Shown here: piece by piece, positions 46,807 through 58,286 of the stretch
Numbering within the stretch: the stretch's first letter is position 1
How the letters are laid out: every line of letters begins with the position of its first letter
Source: Boswellia sacra
Lineage: Eukaryota; Streptophyta; Magnoliopsida; Sapindales; Burseraceae
Direction of reading: 5' to 3'
Assembly (NCBI GenBank): GCA_013180625.2
Contig: SNVD02013946.1
Coordinates: forward strand, 1 to 64,000
DNA: 64,000 nucleotides
Notes under the pieces: generated by a model
Told to the model about the DNA's origin: nothing
Seen by the model: only the letters and a program-made list of their open reading frames with translations
The model's database searches: none
Program-made: the position numbers and the translations under genes

Positions 46807-48830
46807 TTTAGAAAATATGACTAAGGGTAATTGAGTAATTTTATGAGAATTGGGTTGGATAATAGAAGTGGGCTTGTGTTGGAATTGGTAAGGGTGAATT
46901 GGGCTTGAATTTGAAATTGTTGGACTTAGGCCCATTGAGTCAAGGCCTTATGTATATAAGAGATGGGGTTTTCTAGAATTTGAGAGAAGGAAAAAGAAAA
47001 GAAGAGAGGAGGAGAGAAGTTCACGGTTCCAGGAAGAAAAGAAGAGAAAAAGAAGAAGAAAAAGGAGTGGAAGGAAAAGAGAGGAAAAATTTCAAGAAGT
47101 TTAGCTTGGAAAACATGTAGGAGATTCTAACACTATACTTACTTCATGTTATGTGTTTTGTTGTTGATTTGATATTGTTGTTATGTATGTGTCATGTTTT
47201 GACTTGATTTCTTGGTTGCTTGGATGATGAATTATAAGTGAAGTTACTTATTGTAAGTTGTTTGTTGTGATTGCATGAAGAATTGTGTGAATTGAAGTGT
47301 TGATGAAGTGGAGTAGAAACAGTTTTGTGAGCAATTGTAGTGTATGTGACTGTTTTGTGTTGTTTGAGTGGATGCATTTTTCTGGATTGAGAATTGCATG
47401 ATTTTCCATGTGTGTAAAAAAATAGACAGATTAAGCTTTAAATAGCCGCTGATTTCATTGAATTTGGAGTTAAAACGGATTTTTGTGAATTTTTGAAGTT
47501 GGGAGTTGAATCCTGGAAATGAGACGTTTTGAACCAACTCTGGAATTCGATTCTGGTGTTTCGCTCGACAATGAACAGTGCTGTCGAGAAACAGTGTCGA
47601 GTGAACAGTGTCGAGAAACAGTGTGTCGAGTGAACAGTATTTTCAGTGAACAGTGTCGAGAAACAGTACTGTCGAGTGAACAGTACTGTCGAGTGAACAG
47701 TGTCGAGTGTCGAGCAAAATTTCAAAACCACCCCAAATCAACTGTATACTTCCCAAAAAGTCCTGGATTTTGCATAAAATTCATAATTTCTTGAGATTTA
47801 TCATAGTAATGATATTGAAAGACTGTTAATGTATGCATTAGACCTTGGATGGGTCGTTCTGTACACGGACCCAAGGGAAACACGAATATAATGATGTGAA
47901 GTGTTGAACCTTGGGTAGACCGTTTTGTATACCGACCTAAAGGGAACACGAATATAATGATGTGAAGTGTTGGACCTTGGGTGGACCGTTTTGTATACGG
48001 ACCCAAGGGGAACACGAATATAATGATGTGAAGTGTTGGACCTTGGGTGGACCGTTCTGTATTCGGACCCAAGGGGAATACGAATATAATGATGTGAAGT
48101 GTTGGACCTTGGGTGGACCGTTCTGTATACGGACCCAAGGGGAACACGAATATAATGATGTGAAGTGTCGGACCTTGGGTGGACCGTTCTGTATACGGAC
48201 CCAAGGGGAACACGAATATAATGATATGAGGTGTTGGACCTTGGGTGGACCGTTCTGTATACGGACCCAAAGGGAACACGAATATTTGGATGTGATGTGT
48301 TGGACCTTGGATAGGCCGTTCTGTATACGAATCCAAGGGGAATACGAACAGAAATTTCATATGCGAACGAACATAATAGTTTGATATATTATTATTGGAT
48401 GTCTACTCCTGTGATTGAATATTTGTGGAATGTGAATAATTTCGTATAATGTTAGAACTTTCCTACTGGGCTTTAGGCTCACCCCCTCCCTCCACAGGTA
48501 CACAGAAGGATGGTCATTCTAGAGATGTTCCCGAGCTTTCTTAGGGAGTCTGGAGTCAGTATGCATATAATTTTTGGAGACTGTCTTGATTCTCCTAGTA
48601 TGTAATGAGAGATTTTATTTGGTGACTATTAACTGATGTATTGATTTTGTCACCAGTGTATGTAAAATTAATTTTGAGCAAATAGTCATAAGTTGTAATG
48701 AATTCTTGTGATGTATTTATATAAAATAAAATAAAATAAAAATATTTATGAGATATGATGACGTAATTTTTATGAATTCTTATTCAATCACACCCTAACA
48801 TCTCTAAATAAGAGATGTCCGGGCGTGACA
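46753..48830 (+). repeat. 3' LTR of the Gypsy element
   Basis: It starts TGTGGAATTCC at 46753 after ggaggttaggt and ends CGTGACA at 48830. Compared with the 5' LTR it has a longer (TA)n run (46767-46802), one extra 66-bp unit and a shorter GAACAGTGTCGAG array (about 47573-47715). Confidence 0.95.
47840..48360. repeat. 66-bp hairpin repeat array in the 3' LTR, about 8 units
   Basis: It has the same unit as at 40985-41445 with one more copy. The first units are more divergent (gaccttggatgggtcgttc; aaccttgggtagaccg). Length variation between the two LTRs of one element shows that the array changes by unit steps. Confidence 0.92.
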
Positions 48831-51000
48831 AAGACTCATACCCTTATAAGCTAAGGATCTAGAATTTCTCCTTCTTTTCATCTAAGTGATCCTTTAAAAT
48901 AATTGTAGTTTGTTTCTGCTATAAATTCTTTAAAAAAGAGATAAAATTGAAATTTGTTATTGCGTCAAGAACTTCAATGGTCGGAGAAAGTTTTCTTTTT
49001 CTGAGTTCTTCATTTCTCCTGTTAAAAGCTTCTTGTCCCAACATATAAGGTTTAGAAGAACTAGAAACCATTGAGATTAACTGAATAGGTTCAGGAATTG
49101 GTCTAGAGAAAAAATCTACTACCACGTTTAACTCTCTTTTGATGTGACAAACAGTGAACTTAAATCTTGATAAAGACTCATACCACCTTATAAGCTAAGG
49201 ATCTAGAATTTCTCATTCTCTTCATCTAAGCGATCCTTCAAAACATTTGTAGTTTGTTTCTGCTACAAATTCTTTAAAAGAGAGATGAAATTAAAATTCT
49301 TTATTGCGTTAAGAACTACTATGACTTCTTTTTTAGAAGAAGGATATTGTTGTTATGAATCTGTGAACTGTTTAGATTTATAGGTACAAATTCACCTATG
49401 ATCTACTTCCTGTTCAAGTAGCACTACTTCATAAAACTTGTCACTTGCATCTATCTGCAAGATGAGTTACCTTTTGTCAAGAATCTTCAGTGGTGGAAGT
49501 GATCGACATGTTTCTTTAAAGTCAATCCTTGAGTAGCTTCACTTGACCAAGCTATTGCTCCCTTTTTAATATGCCTAGAGATCTTGCTTAGGTATTTAGA
49601 AAGATTCTTGATGTAATCTCTAGTATAATTGATAATTTTCAAAAATTGTTGAATCATTCTGCTTGTCAACTCATCAGGGAATTCAAATACTTTCTTAGCA
49701 ACATGTGGCATTGGTGTGGTATAGCTTTCTTTGATGTTCAGTCCAAGGAAATCTACTTCATAGATTCCTATCCTTTTCTTTCTCTCAGATAATACCAAGT
49801 CATTCTCAATAGTTAAATCTTTAAACTATTTGAGATGCTTGATACGATCTTCTTCATTATTACTGAAAACAAGGACATCATTTATGTATACAAGATAAAA
49901 TTTAATTATGTCTTTGTACACATCATCCATCCGATGCTGATATTTTAAAAGAGTATGTTTTAGACCAAAGGCATGACATTCCACTCACAAAGTCCATGTG
50001 GCAGTATGAAAGCTGTTTTATATGGATCCTCTTCTTTATCTCTAACTTGCCAAAATCATAACTTCATGTCAAATTTTGAATAGATCTTTGATGAAGCCAT
50101 TCTCTTTAGAAGACAAATCTTTTTTGGAATAGGATACCGAATGTCTCATAAACAATCATTAAGCTTTTGGTAGTTGATACAGAATCTTTTCTTTCCATGA
50201 ACTTGTCTAGCTCTATTATTGACATAGAAAGCCTGGCTAGCCCATTTAGACCTAGAAGGTTTGATGATATTTATTTTGAGAAGTTTTGAAATTTCTTCTC
50301 TACATAAATCTTCGTCATGTGGCAATCCTGGATGTGAAGTTGTCTGATAAGACATCACCCAATTATCTTTATATGGGAGAGAAGCAAAATATTGTTCATT
50401 TGACCAGAAATTATTTGGAACATCACCAGAGCATTCAAGAAGCTCTTTGTGCTTTGTTTCAAATTTTTGTTTGGCTAGAGGTTTGTTTTCACCCCTCTTA
50501 GAAATTGAATATTTCTCTATCCAAGGGATTAAGCAAGAACGAGAATTCTAATAGATAGGATCGAGAACAGTAAAAGCTAAACCTTTGGGATGAAAGGTGA
50601 ATGGAGAAAGAATACTGAGAAAATCCATCCTAAGCAATAAATCTTCTCCTGGTTGATCAAATGCAGAAAAGCTATGCCTTTTATCAAATGGCAAAAGATT
50701 GATAGCTCCAGTACATTTATTACTTTGAAATAAATCTCCATTTGTAGCTGAAATATGAACTGTTGTAAGAATGAATAGAGAATTTTGGAAGACAGTCGCT
50801 ACGAATGATAAAAGAAACTACTCCAGTATCAATAAGTGTAGAGAGAGCAACTTGTTTTATATCAGAAATTTGAGGTACCACCTTCACATATGGATAAAAA
50901 ACTGGTCTAGAGATTGTATAGTAAGATCAATTGGTACCTCTCTAGGAATATTCGTGATGATTTTAGATTCATTTCCTGTATCATCTTTTATATCACTATT
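48831..51000 (-). pseudogene. Endogenous caulimovirid protease, reverse transcriptase and RNase H region, inactivated
   Basis: From right to left on the minus strand are an aspartic protease region with a DTG motif (near 50830-50823), the RT N-terminal part (50358-50146, SKWASQAFYVNN), the RT catalytic region, RT-connection sequence (49798-49487, VDFLGLNIKESY, HVAKKVFEFPDEL) and RNase H sequence. The catalytic YxDD-type motif near 49885 reads YIND, with one Asp replaced. Stops and frame changes are frequent. A roughly 345-bp segment covering the RNase H end is duplicated in tandem across the Gypsy insertion. This is a dead viral relic. Confidence 0.85.
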
Positions 51001-52250
51001 TTGAACTTCAAGTGATATAATAAGGCATCTGCTAGATCTTCAGACCAATAATACCAATCATCTAAAAAATCTGGCTAATTTATAAGTTAAAGAAGTCGTA
51101 CAGAAGCCTTTTTCTTCTTTCTGCATTGCTTAGCAAACTGTCCCTTTTTGCCACAAATAAAACATCTGCCTGATTGCTTTGGAAACCTTCATTTCTTGAC
51201 AAAATGATATTTTCAATTTTTGAAATGATTCCAAGGCTTTGAAAATTCTTTTTAGAATGCTTCTCTCTTCTGCAATTACAAGGAGACTGATGATAACAAT
51301 CAAATTCTTATGCCTTTTGTTGTAGTACTTTGTAAGAGAAGTTTTCTCAATCTCCTTCATGTGTTTCTGGAGATAATGATTGAAACAATGAGTTTGAATC
51401 ATTTTAGTAGTTAACTGATATATGCTAGCGAGATTGAAGGGAGAAAGATTAGTTACGCCATCAACTTTTAGCTTGGTTCTGCTCCGAGCATTTCTACTAA
51501 TAGGCCTTGCATGTAGAGAAAAAAATTTCTTTTTATTATGTCTATCGGCTTGTTAAATTTGAAATAAAGAGATTCTTACTTGAGAAAATGTTGTTGAAGC
51601 ATTCAACATCACAACATTTATTTTGTAAATACTCTTTTTCTGCCATTTCACTTTCACGATCTCGAGTGCCAAAGAAATAAATAACTGTATATTTGATTAA
51701 TTTATTATATGGCTAATCATGACCTAGAATATACTCCTTTTCTAGTTGAGTAAAAGTATCTGCCCACATCTTATCAAGGATCCAAGAAATCTAAATATTA
51801 GCCTAAGAGCAATTGCTCTTCTGGCAAGATGTGGAGCACGTTAAACTTCACATTCTGCCCATACTAGTATCTTTTCAAAGCATACTGGTCTTTCTTTTGG
51901 CTTTAGGCCATCAATATCCCAAAATGTTTTTACTGTTGAAGTGTTGGGCACTTGAACTTGAACATCCAGTTCTTCGTGATTTTCTTGATGTTGATTGTCA
52001 CCAGCTACATTTGATGTAGATAAGAGTCCTGATGTTTCTACACTGCTTATCTCTAATATGAACTGATGAATCCTTTGCTTGAATCGTCCAGTGGTGTCAA
52101 CATATGTAGGAGATGTAGGAATATGAGGCTGCTCTATCATAATTGGTTCAACAACTGAAGAAGAGGAAGAGTCTGAGGAATCATATGTTCCATCTGATAT
52201 AGAATGACATTGATCATCATCCAATCTAAAGGCTTGAATAGGCCAAGGCT
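51001..52250 (-). pseudogene. Endogenous caulimovirid coat-protein region, inactivated
   Basis: At 51190-51100 is a zinc-knuckle-like CFICGKKGQFAKQC followed by a lysine run, as in caulimovirid coat proteins. The knuckle His is replaced by Gln in this copy. Upstream (52224-51841) is an acidic, serine-rich segment (YDSSDSSSSSVVEP), typical of the N-terminal part of such coat proteins. Frames are broken between the two. Confidence 0.75.
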
Positions 52251-53400
52251 ACACTTGTGGCATATCATAGTTTCTTCATAAGCTTTTTATATTGTTGCCA
52301 GAAGGACTTTTTTCCCAAACATTAGAAGATTTTCTTAGTTTGTCTTTCTTCCAAGAAATCTTCTTTTTCTTCTTTTGTGGAAATTATTTGCACTCTCTTC
52401 ACGAATTTGGTGAAGAAAATAGTCACTATCAACACTAATGTTGACAATCATGTTGATAGGACGAGGCCTTTTATGAGTATACTATAAGCTTGTGAATTTC
52501 TTTAGACGCCTGCGTATCTCATAAAGTTGCTGCTTGATCTATTCTTGTTGCGCAATAATCGATTCTAATGCTCTGTTTTGTTCTAAAGCATTAGCATTTT
52601 TTTCAATTGACCGCCTTTTCAATCGGACTGAATTCTGTTGGATCAAGCTTTTGAATAACCCAACTTCCAGTAGCATAATTTTCAAAAGTATTGGAGATAA
52701 AATCATGTTTTGGAAATTTATACATTTTGATGGATTCGTCATATTTGACTGATTGTGATCTTTGAAGCATATGGGTTCTAGGCATATGAGTGCAAGATCT
52801 AGGATTCTTGCCTTCAACCTGGCACTTTTCACAAGGATAGATAGGAGCTAATTCTCTATGAAAGGAAAAAAAAGTTCTTCTAGAAGACAACTTTTCAATC
52901 TTTGGCCTCTCATGGACAGTTTAAGGTTTTTTTATTTGTTCATGCTCATTAATCGATTTAGGTGGAAAAATGAGCTGATTGTATTTGAAAGTTTGAGGCT
53001 GAATAACAGTTCCATTATTAGTGAGTCTAGTAATAGGCATATTAGTATGATTTAAGGAAAAGAAATGTGTTTGGACTTTGTAGGTCATGGAATAGTGAAT
53101 TGCAAGGGCTGACTCATTGGGGTTCATGTCTAATTCATGTAATTGGATCAAAACTTTGATAGTGTTTGGCAAAGTGGGCTTTGAAATATGAAGGGTAAAG
53201 TTGGGCCCCATTTGTATGACAACATGACCTTGATTAAGGCCAACTTCAACAATTGTGATCAAAGCTTCCTCAAAAGTTTGCCAATGAGTATCTAGCACAA
53301 CTAAGAAACATGTAGCATTCTTTCCACCAAGGAATAATAGCTGCAATCCTATTCGAATTACTCCCAAATGAATTCTACATTAGCCTTCTTGAAAGATCAG
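52251..53400 (-). pseudogene. Endogenous caulimovirid movement-protein-like region, inactivated
   Basis: A minus-strand segment at 53367-52921 (FTLHISKPTLPNTIKVLIQ, ESALAIHYSMTYKVQ) resembles the end of a 30K-type movement protein. A second segment at 52890-52540 (YPCEKCQVEGKNPRSCTHMP) has a Cys-rich motif whose role I do not recognise. Stops and frame changes separate them. The order movement protein, coat protein, protease, RT, RNase H fits the caulimovirid plan. Confidence 0.65.
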
Positions 53401-53469
53401 CATATTTTGAAAAGGTGCTACCTTAGGTAGAAGGTGAAATTCAACGTGCTTCACATCTTACTAGAAAAA

Positions 53470-54260
53470 CAGTTGCTCTTAGGATAATATATGGATTCCT
53501 TGGATCCTTGAGAAGATGGTGGATAGATACTTTTATCTAACTAGAAAATGAGTAAATTCTGGGTCATGATCGGCCATACAATGAACTAATCAAATTCATG
53601 GTTGCTCATTTCTTTGACACTCGAGATCGTGAAACTAAAATTGCAGAAAAAGAGTACTTATAGAACAAATGGTGTGATGTCTGAATGCTTGAACAATATT
53701 TTCTCAAACAAGAATCTCTTTGTTTCAAATTTAACAAGCTGATAGACACAATCAAAAGAACATTTGTTCTCCACATGCCAGGCCCAGTAGTAGAAATGCT
53801 CGAAGCAAAGCTAAAAGCTAATGGTCTAACTAATTTTTCTCCCTTTAGTCTTGTTAGTTTATATCAATTAGCCACTAAAGTGATTCAAACTCATTGTCTC
53901 AATTAGGATCTCAAGAAACACATGAAGTAGATTGAGAAAACTTCTCTTACAAAGTACTGGAACAAAAAGCCATAAAAATTTGGTTGTTCTCATCAATCTC
54001 CTTGTAATTACAGAAGAGAGAAGCATTCTAAAAAGAAATTTTCAAAGCCTTGAAAACATTACAAAAATTCAAAATATAGTTTTATCAAGAAACAAAGGTT
54101 TGCAAAGCAATCAAGTAGATGTTTTATTTGCGGCAAAAAGGGACATTTTGGTAAGTAATGCAGAAAGAAGAAAAAGGCTCATGTGCGACTTCTTCAATTT
54201 ATTGATCAACCAGATTTTTCAGATGACTAGTATTATTGGTCTAATGCTATAAAATTGTCA
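53470..54260 (+). pseudogene. Inverted coat-protein fragment of the endogenous caulimovirid
   Basis: It is plus-strand sequence homologous to the minus-strand coat-protein region at 51500-51100. The knuckle reads CFICGKKGHF (54105-54140) with its His present, but an in-frame stop follows. Stops also occur near 53660 and 53905. It lies tail-to-tail with the main viral copy, a common arrangement in clustered endogenous pararetroviruses. Confidence 0.8.
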
Positions 54261-54815
54261 TCGAATATTTTCTTGTAGAGGAAAAAATTATTGTAAAAAT
54301 TTGACAAGATTCAACTACTACGTAATTTAGTAATTAATAATGATTTTTTTGACACCAACTTTTTTTGTCTCTAATGGTTCTATATATTGTTGCAAAATAT
54401 TTTTCATTTGGAGTTAAAATTTGAGGACATTCAACTACTAATTTTCTTTGTATCTAATGAAATTATTCTTAAAAAAAATTTGTTGTTGATTTAAATAAAA
54501 TTGTTACTCAATATTAATTTTTTGGTTGGAAAACTTGGCACCAAAAAATTATCAAAATTTTGCAACAAATTTTAACTTAGTTACAAAAAAGTTCAATTAA
54601 ATACAAAATTATTTGTTGCAAAATCAAATATTATTGTTGCAAAATACACTATATATCTTAAAGATAGAATTTGCAAGAATTGCAAAAACTTATAGTGAAA
54701 TGTTACATTTTGCAAGAAAATTAACTTGTCATAGAAAAAATTGTCTGCAAATGTCATATTTCTTATAGTTAATTAATTAACAATATTGTCATTCTAAGGA
54801 GGCAATGTAAACTCT
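54261..54815. other. AT-rich intergenic stretch
   Basis: Repetitive ttgcaaaa/aaattt words and no gene recognised. It may be decayed transposon sequence. Confidence 0.5.
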
Positions 54816-55861
54816 TTAATAAGCAAACAAGCTAAAATTTTCATCAAAATGTCTCATAACAATCTGATAAGGACCTCCATCAAGAAATTTAATAGAAGCC
54901 CCTATGTCAAACATGCAACCACCAGTGCCATTTCTCTGAAGGGCAAATGTTCCATGTGGGAAACCAATACGATGGTCTCCAATGCTAATGTCTAGTAAAT
55001 TCACGTAATAATTGTTGGATGCCCTTTGGCACATGATTGGGGTAGTTTGAACAAAGAACAATATTACAACTCATTTACAATCAATTTCTTTTACAGCTTG
55101 AGTCGGCTAAATATTAGTAGATGAATAATTACCATGTCATATAACTTAACCTCTTTTGCTTATTTTCATTTTTTTTACTCACTCAGTGATAACTCAAGTT
55201 GTAAGAAAAGTTGTTGTAGATCAGTTGTAAGAGAAGCGACCTAGGGCAATATTTTTCAGTTGGCCTAGTAATGAAGTCATGATGCATTTAGTCCCAAAAT
55301 GCTAGAAATGTTGCCTTTCAAACACATATTTCTATTGTCATTTGAGTAGCCAAAGACCATATTAGGGAAAGAAGTGAGGTTGGTATTGTAAGGAAATACA
55401 AATCTCTCGCTGGATGCAATACCACTAGAAGTGGTTGCACCTGCATACATTCTTCTATAGACACATTGTCCATTTTCATATTGGAAAGGTTGATGACAAA
55501 GAAGATCATTACAAGGGATTCTATGACAAGTGGAGGAAGCATTGGATCAAATATAGGAGTTGTTTGACAAAAGTAATGTACACAAGGTAGACATTATGTC
55601 CAAAAAAGAAAATTAATTGCATGTATTCATAGGTTGGAACTGTGATTTGGATGGAGTTCCAAGAAAGACTTCTAATGAATACAAGGTAGGACGTTCATCC
55701 ACTCAAAAATGAATGTTTTCAGGCTCTATGAAAGCGCTTGGACTCTCTATTAATGCTAAATAGTTAACTCTTGCTTTCGAGATTTCAAAAATTTTCTTAA
55801 TTCTTGCAACTTGGCTGAGGTTTCTAATGATGGCACCAAATATAATTTTTGATTAAAAATT
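54816..55861 (-). pseudogene. Nepenthesin-like aspartic protease pseudogene
   Basis: Minus-strand pieces match the neighbouring intact gene. The mature N-terminal part is near 55730-55640 (SLEVFLGTPSKS), the Cys-rich insert near 55500-55400, and the C-terminal part at 55061-54816 (YYVNLLDISIGDHRIGFPHG, GGCMFDIGASIKFL). The first catalytic motif is destroyed by a stop and frame loss near 55610. The second reads DIGA instead of DSG or DTG. No start or signal peptide is intact. Confidence 0.85.
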
Positions 55862-57443
55862 CAACGAAAACATAGAATAAAAATAGATCGTTAGTTCCAA
55901 ATTATGATGTTATTTATATAATAAATAGCATACCTAGTGCTTCAAACTACTCGCTCTTCTAGGCTATGACTCTAACGCACCCTACATAAGAACAGGTGTG
56001 TGGATACCTTAGACTCTACAAAGAAAAACAAATGAAATTAGTAAAGAGATTGAATAAAACCAATCTAGAAAAACTAGATTTTTCTCTCTATAGTTTTTCT
56101 TTTTCTCTCGTGTTTATCCCTAGAGTTCACATGAACTTCTCTCTGTGTGTCTCACGTTTTCTTTTTTGGTTGATTATACTCAACAAACACAAGCCACTGT
56201 AATTAATTTGAGAGCTTCATGTTAACTTCCTAATTCTTAGGGAATGTATATTCTATTAAAATCTCAAGTGATATAGGATTATAATTATTTCTTATCCCAT
56301 TAGGAAAAAGAAGGATAATTATCTAATTATTGTAAAATAATATCCTAGATAATTATATCATCAAACTTGAAATCCAAATCACTCTAGAAATTGGGCATGT
56401 CTTTTATTTAATAATAAAAGCCTATTAACCTGTAGTGGCTTTTGTGAGCTAGCCTGGTGAATAAAAAAAGCTCATGTAAACTTTAGCTCCAATAATTAAA
56501 CCTATTCTAGTTATCTTATAATTAATTTGACATAATTATTAATCTTGTTGTTCTTCAACTACGGGCCCAAGAATGTATTATAAAGTCCATAAACAAATTA
56601 TAAGAAGCTTATAATTTAATTAATTTTATTTGGCAAAGCCAAAACCCATTTCACACTAATACCATATAAATACCCCTCTATATGATATCCATAATTAAAA
56701 TTGGGTATATAATTACTGTCATACCCTTTTAATTACATCTTGTATCCTAGAGTCACTAATTTCTTTGATGGTTATTTTATACGTATGTGAAATAATTCAC
56801 AAATAAATATTAATTCTTGATAAACTCTTTATTAAGAATACCCAAGCCTAAGATTTTATAACCAAGCGTTGAAATCAGCTTGAGAGAATATTATCCTCTC
56901 CAATAGTAGTTATATTATATTGTGAATATATGTTCCTATAAATCATAATCTTATATTTCCAAGCTATAGAGGTTTTGATTTTAAAAAAATCTCACTCCTT
57001 AATATCTCAAAAAATACTTGACACAAATATAAGTTCATTATTCACCCAAGACTATGAGTATTATATTATTAGTGCCTATGAAATTTAATTTATGCGACAA
57101 TTCTTATATCTTAATTAAATCTCATGAAAGTCCTGTTTGATGCAAATTAATTGCATTGGTATTCCTATTTGAAGTCACCACTTCAATGATTAAGACAAAT
57201 CATTCATGTCTATGAAATAGGAAAACCATAATATTGCAAATTGTCAGCTTTACTTAGTGTGACCAAACTTTATAACTATAAGGTCTCGTAAATTATGTCT
57301 TCTTTATATGATTAAACAAACCATATGAATAATTCACATACAATATAATTATAATGCATTAAATTGAAATTTGCTCAAACAATAAATATGTTTATGCACA
57401 AACTAATATTTATTTATCAGAAAAATTGATTATACATCTAACA
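55862..57443 (-). repeat. LTR-like remnant related to the LTR at 36198-37968
   Basis: On the minus strand it begins TGTTAGATGTATAATC at 57443 and contains gaagtggtgacttcaaatag, close to a motif of the LTR at 36198-37968. The other end is not fixed; I place it near the protease pseudogene. No pol sequence is present beside it. Confidence 0.45.
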
Positions 57444-57463
57444 TCCATGATATAGAAGAGAAT

Positions 57464-57669
57464 AATGATACTCTTTCCAAATGGAATCCCAAATTTGCGA
57501 TTCCAAATAATGTGGCAAGGTCATGTGGATTGCTACATCAATCACTAAAATTTGATGCACCCATATATCAGTAAATGAGTTGGTTTAAGGATTGATGTGG
57601 CAGTGTTATGTCATTAATCACATCATTTGAGGTCCAAAATTTGGGATTCTCTTTGGGGAGAGTATCATT
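57464..57669. mobile_element. MITE, 206 bp
   Basis: Terminal inverted repeats: the left end reads AATGATACTCTTTCCAAATG and the complement of the right end AATGATACTCTCCCCAAAGA, with subterminal CCCAAATTT on both sides. It is similar in style to the intronic MITE at 9627-9771. Target duplication not certain. Confidence 0.7.
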
Positions 57670-58286
57670 AATCTTTTGTATATGGGACCACCCTGATTTA
57701 TAAAGTTCCAAGTTTAGACAAGAAAATAATTAATGAGTTTGACAGATATGGTAAAGGCTAGCCCTTGCAGTCGTAATTGTCATCAATGATAATTAAATTT
57801 AAAACAGAATCTGAGCTAATCATCTCAAGTCCAATCCAAAAACATCGTATTAATTTGGTAGCATATCAATACAAATCAACCAATCATACTTTGGGACAAT
57901 CGTATTGATATTAAACATTATACAATAATGACTATTTGGCAAATGCTATTTATGTGTGCCTGCAGCAAATGCTTGTAACATTCACGGTAAAGAGGTTAGA
58001 GGCAAGTTAATCAAATATTAATGGACTTAAGGCCGAAACCAACAGCCTTGGCCATCAATACGTTTTGCTGCACAGAAAAATCCCCAGATCGATTATAAAA
58101 CGCGAGAAACATAGGGCTTGTGTCGGAAATGTAAGCATGTACAGTTGCCAAATGCAGAGAGTAACAAACAAAATTTGCATGAATAGCACTCTTGGTTAGG
58201 TGAATTTATTCTGAATGTGTACCATAACATTACATAGCAAGAATCTGATCACAAAAAGGAGAGAAAGTAGTGAAGAAATGAACAAA
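57670..58286. other. intergenic, 3' side of the intact aspartic protease gene
   Basis: It includes the likely 3' UTR of the minus-strand protease gene next to 58287. Otherwise AT-rich with no feature recognised. Confidence 0.5.

Larger units (their letters stand above)
39879..48830 (+). mobile_element. Ty3/gypsy chromovirus (Tekay-like), full-length, 8.95 kb
   Basis: The LTRs are 39879-41920 and 46753-48830, both TGTGGAATTCC to CGTGACA. A 5-bp target duplication AAGAC flanks the element (39874-39878 and 48831-48835). The PBS tggtatcagagc is at 41924-41935. A polypurine-like stretch precedes the 3' LTR. Gag, protease, RT, RNase H, integrase and a C-terminal chromodomain-like segment are in canonical order. 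Many stop codons make it non-autonomous. It sits inside the endogenous caulimovirid. Confidence 0.96.
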
